Notes under the pieces: model-generated
The model's database searches: none
Told to the model about the DNA's origin: nothing
What the model saw: only the letters and a program-made list of their open reading frames with translations
Made by a program: the position numbers and the translations under genes
Part shown: one piece after another, positions 1 through 8,423 of the stretch
How positions within the stretch are numbered: position 1 is the first letter of the stretch
Layout of the letters: each line of letters starts with the position of its first letter
Assembly: GCF_014201095.1 (NCBI RefSeq)
Contig: NZ_JACHDN010000001.1
Coordinates: 2,418,001 to 2,482,000 of the forward strand
Source: Cellulomonas hominis
GTDB lineage: Bacteria > Actinomycetota > Actinomycetes > Actinomycetales > Cellulomonadaceae
DNA length: 64,000 bases
Direction of reading: 5' to 3'

Positions 1-26
1 CGGGGGTGGCGCTTCTGATGTCCCGG

Positions 27-224
27 CTAGATCGTTCGGCGGCGACGTGACCGCTGCTGCAGCCTCCACGCCACCTGCCCGAGCGCGAGTGCCAGGACCG
101 CGCTCACGAGGATGCGCGTCAGCGTCGTGCTCCAGTTGGCCAGAGCGAGCGCCCCGACCAGGAACCAGAACGAGACGAAGGTGACGAGAGTCGGGAACCA
201 CCTGCCGCGACGACTGTCGATCAT
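27..224 (-). CDS. small two-helix membrane protein
   Basis: Encodes 65 residues with two hydrophobic stretches (about residues 10-29 and 33-50) followed by an Arg-rich tail (RSRRRR), so a small inner-membrane protein with a positively charged cytoplasmic end is likely. No family is recognised and no function can be given. It lies 17 bp downstream of the secreted-protein gene on the same strand, so the two may be cotranscribed. The start ATG at 224 follows a GAGAGGAGC purine run, a reasonable ribosome binding site. The call rests on hydrophobicity, the binding site and lack of a competing gene. Confidence 0.55.
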   Translation of the reverse strand: MIDSRRGRWFPTLVTFVSFWFLVGALALANWSTTLTRILVSAVLALALGQVAWRLQQRSRRRRTI

Positions 225-241
225 GAGTACCGCTCCTCTCG

Positions 242-757
242 TCAGCTACGAGGGTTCGTGAGGACGTACTGGACGTACGCAATTGCGGCCGACGCGGCGA
301 CGCTGCACGTGGCCGAGTTGTTCGAGCACCAGCGCTGAACCGCAGTGTATCCCTGGGGGATGATGGTCCAGACGGGCGACGTGGCGGGCGACTTGCTGAT
401 CGTCATGATCACCTTGCCGCTGCTGTTGTACAACCGGTATCCGCCCCATGAGGTGCAGTTCTTCGGGTTCTTTCCGGTCCAGTCGCTCACGGTGATGCCG
501 TTGGTGCAGCGGGCGTACTCACCCGCTGCATGAGCAGGAGCGGCGCCTGACACGACCCCTCCCAGGCTGAGTGACAGGCCCACGACTGCCAGCGCCGTCG
601 CTCTCTTCGACCCCTCCTCGGTGCGTCGCTCCGGGCCGTCGATCCCATTCTCGCAGGGTGGTGCATGAATAGCCTCCTGTCCGAAGGTAGGCGACGTCGT
701 CGGCGCCTGGCAGCTATCCTCCGCACATGTGCGATGTGGGTGCCCGACCGCCGGCAC
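242..757 (-). CDS. secreted protein with signal peptide; start frame uncertain
   Basis: The C-terminal part is a small exported protein: a signal peptide (basic SKR, hydrophobic run, then AAPAHA before the mature GEYARCTNG) and a mature domain of about 95 residues with four cysteines that could form two disulphides. Family not recognised. The open frame reaches ATG 757, but that upstream stretch has no ribosome binding site and looks non-coding. The obvious translation start, AGGAGG six bases before ATG at 666, is in another frame and would need a one-base shift near 610 to enter the signal peptide. Either the gene carries a frameshift, the sequence has an indel error, or an unusual start is used. 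Confidence 0.55.
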   Translation of the reverse strand: MPAVGHPHRTCAEDSCQAPTTSPTFGQEAIHAPPCENGIDGPERRTEEGSKRATALAVVGLSLSLGGVVSGAAPAHAAGEYARCTNGITVSDWTGKNPKNCTSWGGYRLYNSSGKVIMTISKSPATSPVWTIIPQGYTAVQRWCSNNSATCSVAASAAIAYVQYVLTNPRS

Positions 758-949
758 CTACCCAAGCCGCATTGCGCTGAATGCGCGGCCGTCTCGACTA
801 CTCAATCGCCCCGACGCTTGGCGCTTGAGTGTCCGAGCACTCATCCATTCAGCCGAAACTCTGGACATCGCCCGGCCGGCGTCCCCGGCGGAGAGTGCGC
901 GGGCGCGCGCCGCGCCATTGGATTCGGGAGGCGATGGGGATGGCGTGAG

Positions 950-3325
950 TCAGGGGCCCGCGGGCGGCGGCGCGGGCGCGGCCGGGTCCGCCGGGGGCGG
1001 CGCGGGGCCGGACGACAGGGAGAGCGCGACGGTCGACCCCGCCGTCGCCGTGCCCGAGCGGCTCTGCTCGGCGACGAGCCCGGGGGCCAGGTCCGACGGC
1101 ACCGACGGCCCGACCGTGACGCGGAAGCCGGCGGCGGTCAGCGCGGCCCGGGCCGACGCCTCGTCCCGCCCGACCACCCGCGGCACGGGCACCTGCTTGC
1201 CGAACACCTCGTCCGACCCCGCGGCGGCGAAGCCCGGCACGGCCACCCCCTCCAGCGTGCGGGTCATGAAGCCCTTCCAGATGGGGACCGCCACCGAGGA
1301 CCCGAACACGTTGCGGATGTACCGGCCGTTGATGACCACGCGCTGCATCGGGATCATCCGCTCGGCGTGGCCGACCCAGATCGCGGTGGACCGCACCGGC
1401 GTGTACCCGACGAACCAGGTGTGCTCGTTCCGGGACGTCGTCCCCGTCTTGCCGGCCGCGGGGAACGGCGGCGCGTCCGTGCTCGCCGTGCCGCTCCAGA
1501 CGTTCTGCAGCGCGTGGTTCACGGCGTTCGCGATCCGGGGCTCCAGGGCTCCCGGCGTGCAGGACTGCGGCGGGACGGCGAGCTGGTTGCCGTCGGTGTC
1601 CACCACGCTGAGGATCGCCACCGGCGTGCAGTACGTGCCGCCCGACGCGAAGCCCGCGAACGCGGCGGCCATCGCGAGCGGCGCCACGGACTGCGAGCCC
1701 AGGACGTTCGCCGGCAGCGGGTCGAACGGGCCGTCCCCGGACTGGCCGCCCGCCCGGTGGATGCCGAGGGCGGTCGCCGTGTCCATGATCCCGCAGAGGT
1801 TGAGCTGCGACGCCATGGCGATGTAGCCGGAGTTCACGGAGTTCCGCGTGGCGTCCAGCACCGACATCACGCCGCCGGAGCGCGGGCCCTCCGCGTTGTT
1901 GAACTTGTACTCCGTGCCGCCGTTCAGCGCGGTGCACGGGGCGGAGAACTCGCGGAACCGGTAGGAGAACCGCCGGGCGTCCACCTGCTCCGAGAGGCTG
2001 TGCCCCTCCTTCAGCCACTCCGCCAGGGTGAATGGCTTGAACGTCGACCCGGGCGGGAAGCCGCTGCCGCCGCCGTACAGGAAGTCGGTGTTGTAGTTCA
2101 CGGCGGTCTCGCGCTCGCCGTGCTCCTGGGTGTTGTTGTACGTGCGGTTCTGGGCCATCGACGTGATCCGGCCGGTGCTGGGCTCCACGGTGACCAGCGA
2201 GGTCGCCACGCCCGACGCGTCGTCCACCGGGACCCCGCGCTTGAGCTCCTCGTCGGCGATCGCCTGCTCGCGCGGGTCCAGGGTCGTGGTGATGGTCAGG
2301 CCGCCCCGGTACAGCCGGTCGACGCGCTCGGCCTCGGTCTCCCCGAAGACCGGGTCGTTGCGGAACACCTTGGTCACGTAGTCGCAGAAGAACCCCGACC
2401 CGGGCACCGTCGCGCCCGCCGCCATGCAGCCGATCTGCGGGTCGGACACCCGGAGCGTGTCCGGGAGCGGGGTGGCGACGGCGGCGCGGTACTCCTCGGT
2501 CGTCAGGTAGTCCTGCTCCCACATCTGGCGCAGCACGACGTCGCGCCGCGTCTGCGCCGCCTCGGGGTTGCGGACCGGGTCCAGCGCGGTCGGGCTCTGC
2601 GTGACCCCCGCGATCGTCGCCGCCTCGATCGGCGCGACCTCGGACGCCGGCTTCGAGAAGTACCGCTGCGCCGCCGCCTGCACCCCGTAGGTGTTCACGC
2701 CGAACTGCGCGATGTTGAGGTACGCCTCGAGGATCTCGTCCTTGGTCATCTCCTTCTCCAGGGCGATGGCGAGCTTCGCCTCCCGGAGCTTGCGCGCGTA
2801 CCCCTCGGCCCCGGACGCCTCCCGCGCCGCGTCGGCGCCCGCGAGGTCGCCCTCCCGCACGGCCTTCTCGATCAGCACGTTCTTGATGTACTGCTGCGTC
2901 AGGGTCGAGGCGCCCTCGGTGCGGCCCGGGTCCTGCAGGTTGCGGACCAGCGCCCGGACCATGCCCTCGGGGTCGATGCCGCCGTGCTGGTAGAACCGCT
3001 TGTCCTCGGTCGCGACGACGGCCTGCTGCATCGGCTCGGAGACCGCGTCCAGCGGCACGACCTCGCGGTTCTCCGCCCAGAACACCGCCAGCACGGTGCC
3101 GTCCGCCGCCAGCATCGTCGACCGCTCCGACAGCGGCTGCCGCTCCAGCTCGGTCGGCAGGTCCTCGAACGCCTCGACGGCCATCGCCGTCGTCCCGTTG
3201 GCCACCGCCACCGTGGGCAGCACGAGCGCGGCCGTCAGCAGCCCGCCGACCGCCGCGGTGAGCACGAACGCGACCAGCAGCGCGACCGCCTTCACGACGG
3301 ACATGCGGCGGGCGGTCGTTGCCAT
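950..3325 (-). CDS. ponA: class A penicillin-binding protein with PASTA domain
   Basis: Bifunctional peptidoglycan synthase acting outside the membrane. After one N-terminal membrane helix (about residues 9-35) comes a GT51 transglycosylase domain with the catalytic EDKRFYQHGG (about 107-116) and GASTLTQQ (about 138-145) motifs. The transpeptidase domain shows STFK (serine nucleophile, about 424), SVN (about 497) and KTG in AGKTGTT (about 625). A single PASTA repeat (about 710-770) and a Pro/Ala tail finish the protein. ATG 3325 was chosen over an upstream GTG because a TAGCGT box lies just before it, suggesting a leaderless message; length about 791 aa is normal for the family. Monocistronic in this context. 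Confidence 0.95.
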   Translation of the reverse strand: MATTARRMSVVKAVALLVAFVLTAAVGGLLTAALVLPTVAVANGTTAMAVEAFEDLPTELERQPLSERSTMLAADGTVLAVFWAENREVVPLDAVSEPMQQAVVATEDKRFYQHGGIDPEGMVRALVRNLQDPGRTEGASTLTQQYIKNVLIEKAVREGDLAGADAAREASGAEGYARKLREAKLAIALEKEMTKDEILEAYLNIAQFGVNTYGVQAAAQRYFSKPASEVAPIEAATIAGVTQSPTALDPVRNPEAAQTRRDVVLRQMWEQDYLTTEEYRAAVATPLPDTLRVSDPQIGCMAAGATVPGSGFFCDYVTKVFRNDPVFGETEAERVDRLYRGGLTITTTLDPREQAIADEELKRGVPVDDASGVATSLVTVEPSTGRITSMAQNRTYNNTQEHGERETAVNYNTDFLYGGGSGFPPGSTFKPFTLAEWLKEGHSLSEQVDARRFSYRFREFSAPCTALNGGTEYKFNNAEGPRSGGVMSVLDATRNSVNSGYIAMASQLNLCGIMDTATALGIHRAGGQSGDGPFDPLPANVLGSQSVAPLAMAAAFAGFASGGTYCTPVAILSVVDTDGNQLAVPPQSCTPGALEPRIANAVNHALQNVWSGTASTDAPPFPAAGKTGTTSRNEHTWFVGYTPVRSTAIWVGHAERMIPMQRVVINGRYIRNVFGSSVAVPIWKGFMTRTLEGVAVPGFAAAGSDEVFGKQVPVPRVVGRDEASARAALTAAGFRVTVGPSVPSDLAPGLVAEQSRSGTATAGSTVALSLSSGPAPPPADPAAPAPPPAGP

Positions 3326-3510
3326 GTCCGCCACGCTAGGACAGCCGGGCCGGACGTGTGCACCGGAAGGCCGCACAACCATCCGCGCCGGGTGACGGGT
3401 GGCGGGCCGCCGCGCCGCGTCCGATGCTGGGGACCCGCGGGGCCGCCGGGCCGTTCGACGGGCACCGGACGGCGGGCCGCCCGGGACGACGCGACGGAGA
3501 GGTGGGGACC

Positions 3511-4131
3511 ATGGGCTTCCTGGACCGGCTGCTGGGCCGCGAGGAGCCGGAGCAGCGGCGGGCGCCCGGACGCGCCGCGCCCGGCTCCGACGAGGCCGCG
3601 ATCGAGCGGTACCGCTACCTGCTGCGCACGGCGCCGCCGGACGCGCTCGAGCAGGCGCACGCCGAGGCGTTCGCCCAGCTCACCTCCGAGCAGCGCCGCC
3701 AGGTGCTCGCCGAGGTGTCCGCGCAGGTCCCCGAGGCCGAGCGCGCCACGTCGGACGACCCGCGGTCGCTCGCGCGGATGGCCACCCGCGCCGAGCTCCG
3801 GCAGCCCGGGACGCTGGAGCGGACCTTCGGGGCCGCGCGCGGGCCGGGCGGCGCCGGCGTCGGGGGCATCGGCATGGGCGGGATGATCGCCGGGTCGCTG
3901 CTCGCCAGCGTCGCGGGGGCGTTCGTCGGGACCGCGATCGCGGACAGCCTGTTCGACCTGTCGGACGGCGGGGGCGACGGGGCCGACGGGAGCGACGGGG
4001 CCGACGCGGGCGCGGACGCCGGCGGCGACGTGTCCGCGGACGGCGGCGGCTGGGGCGACGCCGGGGGCGGGGACTTCGGCGGCGGCTTCGGCGACTTCGG
4101 CGGGGGCGACTTCGGGGGCGGGGACTTCTAG
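3511..4131 (+). CDS. hypothetical protein with glycine-rich tail
   Basis: Encodes 206 residues. The N-terminal 100 residues are charged and probably helical. A Gly/Ala hydrophobic stretch (about 118-150, GMIAGSLLASVAGAFVG) may insert in or lie on a membrane. The C-terminal 60 residues are almost only Gly, Asp, Ala and Phe, ending in repeats of DFGGG. Such tails occur in several unrelated actinobacterial proteins, so no function follows. ATG 3511 is preceded by GGAGAGG. Divergent from the PBP gene. No close family recognised. Confidence 0.7.
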   Translation: MGFLDRLLGREEPEQRRAPGRAAPGSDEAAIERYRYLLRTAPPDALEQAHAEAFAQLTSEQRRQVLAEVSAQVPEAERATSDDPRSLARMATRAELRQPGTLERTFGAARGPGGAGVGGIGMGGMIAGSLLASVAGAFVGTAIADSLFDLSDGGGDGADGSDGADAGADAGGDVSADGGGWGDAGGGDFGGGFGDFGGGDFGGGDF

Positions 4132-4200
4132 CGGCCCCGCCCCCGGGTGCGCGGCCGGATGCGGTGTCGCGCGCCCCCGCCCCGCGCCTACTCTGCCGGG

Positions 4201-4491
4201 ATGGACACCGCCGACCCCGTGGCCGCCGCCACCCGGTTCCTCGTGCGCGGCCGGCTCGAGCAGCTGCCGCGCCGCCGCGCCGACCGCGACCTCGTGCTGC
4301 GCTGGGTGGCCCAGGGGGTGCTGCCGCTCGACGAGCCCGTCCGGGAGCGGGACCTCACCGGCCGGCTCGCGGACCTCGCCCGCGACCCCGTCGGCCTGCG
4401 GCGGGAGCTGGTCGACTCGGGGCTGGTCACGCGCACCCGCGACGGGGCGGAGTACTGGCGGACCCGGGTGACGGAGTTCGACCCGGTCTGA
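4201..4491 (+). CDS. DUF2087 domain protein
   Basis: A 96-residue protein that fits DUF2087 over nearly its whole length, with the typical LPRRRADRDLVLRWVA segment and the C-terminal LRRELVDSGLVTRTRDG..YWR segment. In other actinobacteria this domain is often fused to or encoded near ArsR-type regulators and is suspected to bind nucleic acid, but its role is unproven. It starts at ATG 4201, just after CTACTCTGCCGGG, which may include a TACTCT -10 box for a leaderless message. It converges on the STAS gene with only a few bases between stops. Confidence 0.75.
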   Translation: MDTADPVAAATRFLVRGRLEQLPRRRADRDLVLRWVAQGVLPLDEPVRERDLTGRLADLARDPVGLRRELVDSGLVTRTRDGAEYWRTRVTEFDPV

Positions 4492-4500
4492 GCGCCGGGG

Positions 4501-4839
4501 TCAGCCGAGGGCGGCGAACGCGTCCGCCACCGTGTCGTGCGGCGGGAGCACCCGCACCATCGTCGTGAGCGTCAGCACGTCGAGCACCTGACCCGTCGCC
4601 CGGGCGATCGTCAGGTCCCCGCCCGCGGTGCGGGTCAGGCGCAGGCCCGCGACCAGGGCACCCAGCCCCGACGAGTCGAGGAACGTCGTCTCCTCCAGGT
4701 CCAGCACGACCTTCGTGCGGCCCGCGGCGACGAGGTCCGCGAGCACGGACTTCAGCTCCGGGGCGTCCGCGGCGGTCAACCGGCCCCGGGGGCGCACGAC
4801 GACGACCGGCCCCCCGATCCGCTGCACGGCGATCTCCAC
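4501..4839 (-). CDS. STAS-domain anti-sigma factor antagonist
   Basis: A 112-residue single STAS domain of the SpoIIAA/RsbV type. The phosphorylation motif LDSSGLGAL is intact, with the Ser acceptor about residue 56. Proteins of this family bind and release an anti-sigma kinase when unphosphorylated and so free an alternative sigma factor. No partner anti-sigma kinase or sigma gene is adjacent, so it probably works with a system encoded elsewhere. GTG 4839 was chosen because GGGAGGG sits five bases before it; longer versions add a Pro/Arg-rich head with no domain match. A 57-base gap separates it from the upstream gene on the same strand. Confidence 0.88.
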   Translation of the reverse strand: MEIAVQRIGGPVVVVRPRGRLTAADAPELKSVLADLVAAGRTKVVLDLEETTFLDSSGLGALVAGLRLTRTAGGDLTIARATGQVLDVLTLTTMVRVLPPHDTVADAFAALG

Positions 4840-4896
4840 AGCTGCCCTCCCTCGCTCGTCCGGCCGGGTGCGGCCCGGCCGGGCCAAGCCTAGGGG

Positions 4897-5211
4897 TCAG
4901 CCGCCGGGCTCGACCCGGGCGGCGTGCCGGGGCAGGTCGTCGTCGCCGAGGTCGGTGCGCCACCGGCCGACCACCCGCAGCCCCGCGACGTCCAGGTGCG
5001 GGGCGATGAGGTCGCCCAGCGGCGTGGGCCAGTCGGGTGCGGTCAGCCGGTCCCGGCCGAGCGGCGTGCCCGCCCCGTCCGACACCGTCAGCGTCCAGAC
5101 CAGGTCCCCCTCGCGGGACGAGTCCGGGGAGTGCACGGTCACCGTGCGGGCCCGCGCGAGCGTCGCGTCGTCCAGCGCGGTGAGCCGTGGCAGCTCGTCG
5201 TGGTGCGGCAC
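4897..5211 (-). CDS. hypothetical protein
   Basis: Encodes 104 residues with no membrane segment and no recognised domain. Residues 60-90 (LGDLIAPHLDVAGLRVVGRWRTD) look like an alternating strand-helix fold. GTG 5211 is preferred because GGAGGGG lies five bases upstream. It is transcribed toward the STAS gene with a gap of under 60 bases, so a shared transcript is possible. A role in the same stress response is only a guess from position. Confidence 0.6.
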   Translation of the reverse strand: MPHHDELPRLTALDDATLARARTVTVHSPDSSREGDLVWTLTVSDGAGTPLGRDRLTAPDWPTPLGDLIAPHLDVAGLRVVGRWRTDLGDDDLPRHAARVEPGG

Positions 5212-5475
5212 CGTTGCCCCTCCGTCCGATGACCGCATCATGCGCGCAGCCCCCAGGACGCGTCACCTACCCGCCGGGTGAATCCGCCGGGACCGCACGG
5301 GGCGGCGACCTCCCGTGACGGACGTCACTCCCGCGGGCGTCGGGACGGGGACGTCCGGGTCGCCCGGGCCGCCCGGGCCCGAGCGGATCCACCCGGACGG
5401 CCGCGCCCGGGTGCGGTGCCGCGGCTGGATCCGCTCGGCCTCCGGTCGCGGGGGCGGAATGCGCGCGGGAACGAC

Positions 5476-5510
5476 GAAGCCCCGCATCGCCTGGGCGAGT
5501 GCGGGGCTTC
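5476..5510 (-). terminator. hairpin terminator after tRNA-Phe
   Basis: A perfect 11-bp stem, GAAGCCCCGCA at 5476-5486 and TGCGGGGCTTC at 5500-5510, with a 13-base loop. It begins five bases past the 3' end of tRNA-Phe and would end the tRNA transcript. The following T-rich stretch is weak (GTCGTTCC). Confidence 0.75.
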
Positions 5511-5515
5511 CGACG

Positions 5516-5588
5516 TGGCTCCGACCGGCGTCGATCCGGTGACCTTTCGATTTTCAGTCGAACGCTCTACCAACTGAGCTACAGAGCC
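5516..5588 (-). tRNA. tRNA-Phe (GAA)
   Basis: 73-nt cloverleaf. The acceptor stem pairs GGCTCTG with CGGAGCC (one G-U), discriminator A, no encoded CCA. The anticodon loop CTGAAAA gives anticodon GAA for phenylalanine. T-arm ACCGG/CCGGT and D-arm GCTC/GAGC are complete. Third gene of the Glu-Asp-Phe tRNA transcript. Confidence 0.97.
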
Positions 5589-5630
5589 GTGATACGACTA
5601 CACCGGCCCAGATGGACCGGTGTGATCGAG

Positions 5631-5704
5631 CGACCCCGACGGGACTTGAACCCGCGACCTCCGCCGTGACAGGGCGGCGCGCTAACCAACTGCGCTACGG
5701 GGCC
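5631..5704 (-). tRNA. tRNA-Asp (GTC)
   Basis: 74-nt cloverleaf with acceptor GGCCCCG paired to CGGGGTC, discriminator G, and anticodon loop CTGTCAC giving GTC (aspartate). The T-loop GTTCAAG is standard. It lies between tRNA-Glu and tRNA-Phe, 42 bases from the latter. Confidence 0.97.
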
Positions 5705-5740
5705 TCGTTGTGAGACCTATTCTTCCACATGCACTGCTCG

Positions 5741-5813
5741 TACCCCCAACGGGATTCGAACCCGTGCTACCGCCGTGAAAGGGCGGGGTCCTGGGCCGCT
5801 AGACGATGGGGGC
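5741..5813 (-). tRNA. tRNA-Glu (TTC)
   Basis: 73-nt cloverleaf with acceptor GCCCCCA paired to TGGGGGT, discriminator A, and anticodon loop CTTTCAC giving TTC (glutamate). First gene of the three-tRNA transcript, about 34 bases after the predicted transcription start. Confidence 0.97.
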
Positions 5814-5853
5814 TTGTCGCCCCTGACGTCGAGGCGTCTTCAGACCGGTGACG

Positions 5854-5882
5854 ATCATACGGGGTAGAACGCCGATCGCCAA
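5854..5882 (-). promoter_or_regulatory. sigma-A-type promoter of the tRNA operon
   Basis: On the minus strand TTGGCG (5882-5877) and TATGAT (5859-5854) are separated by 17 bases, close to the housekeeping consensus. The predicted start is near 5847, giving a short leader before tRNA-Glu. It faces away from the zincin gene starting at 5902. Confidence 0.75.
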
Positions 5883-5901
5883 AGTCGGCCAGGATGGACC
5901 C

Positions 5902-6255
5902 GTGGTGGACATGTCGCGGGAGGACTTCGAGGACGCCGTCCGGGACGGGCTGGACCTGGTGCCGCCCGAGCTCGCGGCGCAGATGGACAACGTCGTCGTG
6001 CTGGTCGAGGACGACGCGCCCGACGACGACCCGGACCTGCTCGGGCTGTACGAGGGCGTGCCGCTGACGGAGCGCGGGGAGTTCTGGGCTGCCGGCTCGC
6101 TGCCGGACCGGATCACGATCTTCCGGAACCCGACGCTCGCCGTCTGCGCGGACCGCGCGGAGGTCGTCGAGGAGGTCGCGGTGACCGTCGTGCACGAGAT
6201 CGCCCACCACTTCGGCATCGACGACGCGCGGCTGCACGAGCTCGGGTGGGCGTGA
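5902..6255 (+). CDS. small metallopeptidase-fold (zincin) protein
   Basis: A 117-residue protein of the minimal MMP-like (possibly zinc-dependent) family. The C-terminal HEIAHHFGIDDARLHELGW carries the HExxH zinc site and a third possible ligand 9-10 residues on. The acidic middle (VEDDAPDDDPDLLGLYEGVPLTERG) is typical of the family. Proteolysis has not been shown for these proteins. GTG 5902 follows AGGATGG at five bases; ATG 5911 is an alternative. It is transcribed away from the tRNA operon, and the luciferase-like gene begins 22 bases downstream. Confidence 0.85.
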   Translation: MVDMSREDFEDAVRDGLDLVPPELAAQMDNVVVLVEDDAPDDDPDLLGLYEGVPLTERGEFWAAGSLPDRITIFRNPTLAVCADRAEVVEEVAVTVVHEIAHHFGIDDARLHELGWA

Positions 6256-6277
6256 GCGCGGTCGCTACGCTGCCGGG

Positions 6278-7204
6278 GTGACCGCCGACGCCGCCCCGCA
6301 CGCCTCCCGGACGCGCCTCGGTGTCGTGATCCTGCCGCAGCAGCGCTGGGCGCAGGCGCGCCACACCTGGCGGCGCGCGGAGGAGTACGGCTTCGACCAC
6401 GCCTGGACCTACGACCACCTGGCGTGGCGGTCGCTCGCCGACGAGCCGTGGTTCGCCACCGTCCCGCTGCTGGCCGCCGCGGCCGCCGTCACCGAGCGGA
6501 TCCGGCTCGGCACGTGGGTGGCGTCGCCGAACTTCCGGCACCCCGTGCCGTTCGCGAAGGACGTCATGGGGCTGGACGACGTCGCCGGGGGGCGGTTCCT
6601 GCTCGGGCTGGGCGCGGGCGGCGAGGGGTTCGACGCGGGCGTGCTCGGACCGGCCCCGACCCGCGGCGAGCGGACCCGGCGGTTCGAGGAGTTCGTCGAG
6701 GTGCTCGACCGGCTGCTCACCCACCCGGAGACCGACCACGAGGGCACGTTCTACGCCGCGCACGGCGCCCGGATGATCCCCGGGACGGTCGCCCGGCCGC
6801 GCACGCCGTTCGTCATCGCCGCCAACGGCCCGCGCACCATGGCGCTCGCCGCGCAGTTCGGGCAGGGCTGGGCGACGTACGGGCCGACGTTCGCGCCCGA
6901 GGACGTCGAGGGGCCGGTGTCCGCGGCGCAGGAGGCCTGGTGGGCGGGGCTCGCCGTGATGGTCGAGCAGGTGCGGGAGGTCGCGGCCCGGCTCGCTCCC
7001 GACGGGCGGGTGCCGGACCTGTACCTCAGCCTCGACGGGGCGCCGGTGTACTCGCTGGAGTCGGCGGAGACGCTCGTCGAGGGCGTGCAGCGCGCGGCGG
7101 AGCTCGGGTTCAGCGACGTGGTCGTGCACTGGCCCCGGGAGTCGGGGATCTACGCCGGCTCGGAGGACGTCATGGCCGACGCCCTCGCCCGCCTCGCCCG
7201 CTGA
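6278..7204 (+). CDS. LLM-class flavin-dependent oxidoreductase
   Basis: A 308-residue luciferase-like TIM-barrel monooxygenase, a class that uses reduced FMN or F420 supplied by a partner reductase. The early WTYDHLAW segment, TERIRLGTWVASPNFRHP and GRFLLGLGAGGEGFDAG match the family. The substrate cannot be read from the sequence. GTG 6278 directly follows a CGCTACGCT stretch that may hold the -10 box of a leaderless transcript (TACGCT). It stands between the zincin gene and the convergent galE. Confidence 0.9.
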   Translation: MTADAAPHASRTRLGVVILPQQRWAQARHTWRRAEEYGFDHAWTYDHLAWRSLADEPWFATVPLLAAAAAVTERIRLGTWVASPNFRHPVPFAKDVMGLDDVAGGRFLLGLGAGGEGFDAGVLGPAPTRGERTRRFEEFVEVLDRLLTHPETDHEGTFYAAHGARMIPGTVARPRTPFVIAANGPRTMALAAQFGQGWATYGPTFAPEDVEGPVSAAQEAWWAGLAVMVEQVREVAARLAPDGRVPDLYLSLDGAPVYSLESAETLVEGVQRAAELGFSDVVVHWPRESGIYAGSEDVMADALARLAR

Positions 7205-7226
7205 CGCGCGGCCGGCCGGAGCCGGG

Positions 7227-8195
7227 TCAGTGGGACTGGCGGGCCTGCCAGGCGCTCGTGACCATCTCCGTCAGCGTGTGCCGCATGACCCAGTCCAGGT
7301 CGCGCGCCGCGGCCTCGCCGGAGGCCACGATCCGCGCGGGGTCCCCGGGGCGCCGGGGCGCGATCTCGGGCTCGAACGCGATGCCGGTGCCCTGGGCCAT
7401 CGCGGTCATGATCTCCCGCACGGAGACGCCGTCGCCGGAGCCGAGGTTGTAGACGCGCTGCAGCTCGCGGCCGTCGGTGAGGGCGCGGGCGGCGGCGACG
7501 TGCGACACGGCGAGGTCCGCGACGTGCACGTAGTCGCGGACGCACGTGCCGTCGGGGGTGGCGTAGTCGGTGCCATTGATCCGCGGGGTCCGGCCCTCGG
7601 CGAGCGCGTCGAGCACCAGCGGGAACAGGTTGTGCGGGCTGGTGTCGTAGAGGTCCGGGGTGCCGGAGCCGACGACGTTGAAGTACCGGAGCGAGGTGTG
7701 GTGCAGCTCGGTGGCGCGGGCCTGGTCGCGCAGCAGCCACTCGCCGATGAGCTTGGACTCGCCGTAGGGCGACTCGGGCGCGGTCGGGGTGTCCTCGGTG
7801 ACGAGGTCGACGTCCGGGGTGCCGTAGACGGCGGCGCTGGAGGAGAACACGATGCGGGTCACGCCCGCGGCGGCCATGGCCTCGAGCAGCCGGGCGGTGC
7901 CGGTGACGTTCTGGTCGTAGGTGTGCAGCGGGCGCTGCACGGAGACGCCGGCGTACTTGAACCCGGCCAGGTGCACCACGCCGGTCACGCCGTGCTCGCG
8001 CAGCGCCGCGGCGACGAGCGGGGCGTCGAGGATCGAGCCCTCGACGAACGGCACGTCGTCGGGGACGAACCCGCGGTGCCCGGACGACAGGTCGTCCAGC
8101 ACGACGGCCGGGATCCCCACCTGCGTGAACGCCCGCACCACGTGCGAGCCGATGTACCCAGCGCCTCCGGTCACCATCCACGTCATGCCACCCAT
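7227..8195 (-). CDS. galE: UDP-glucose 4-epimerase
   Basis: Interconverts UDP-glucose and UDP-galactose. A 322-residue extended short-chain dehydrogenase: the NAD motif TGGAGYIGSH is at the N-terminus, SSSAAVYG holds the catalytic Ser/Thr region, YGESK gives the Tyr-Lys pair, and RYFNVVG and NLGSGDGVSV are family signatures. ATG 8195 follows GAGGGAC; ATG 8186 (MTWMVTGG) is an alternative. UDP-galactose is the substrate of the UDP-galactopyranose mutase encoded at 62.2-63.4 kb, so the two may act in the same cell-envelope pathway. Divergent from the carotenoid operon across about 230 bases. Confidence 0.95.
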   Translation of the reverse strand: MGGMTWMVTGGAGYIGSHVVRAFTQVGIPAVVLDDLSSGHRGFVPDDVPFVEGSILDAPLVAAALREHGVTGVVHLAGFKYAGVSVQRPLHTYDQNVTGTARLLEAMAAAGVTRIVFSSSAAVYGTPDVDLVTEDTPTAPESPYGESKLIGEWLLRDQARATELHHTSLRYFNVVGSGTPDLYDTSPHNLFPLVLDALAEGRTPRINGTDYATPDGTCVRDYVHVADLAVSHVAAARALTDGRELQRVYNLGSGDGVSVREIMTAMAQGTGIAFEPEIAPRRPGDPARIVASGEAAARDLDWVMRHTLTEMVTSAWQARQSH

Positions 8196-8376
8196 CCTAG
8201 TCCCTCGATGGTGCTTTCTGCTCGTATTCGGTGGTTCGTGTGCGATTCGCCGCGCCGGGTGTCCCGGATGGGCGGATTCGTCCGGCGCACGGGGTCGTGC
8301 GGCGCCCCGCGATGCGGCAGAGTGCTGGGCAGGGCGGTGCGCGCCGGGTGACCGGCGTCCCCGGTGGCGCACCCGG

Positions 8377-8400
8377 AGATGCTCAGTATGCTGAGCATCT
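8377..8400. promoter_or_regulatory. perfect palindrome before the carotenoid operon
   Basis: AGATGCTCAG (8377-8386) and CTGAGCATCT (8391-8400) form a perfect 10-bp inverted repeat around TATG. It ends 23 bases before the crtE start, where a repressor would block initiation. In Corynebacterium glutamicum the MarR-type CrtR represses the equivalent operon from such a site; no MarR gene lies in this window, so the regulator here is unknown. Confidence 0.75.
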
Positions 8401-8423
8401 CGCTCGAGCCCAGGGGAGATGGC

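Noticed and set aside
5242..5475. Small gene between the tRNA terminator and the gene ending at 4897
   Set aside because: Frames here have no ribosome binding site, and the coding-like readings run through the tRNA-Phe terminator or tRNA itself.
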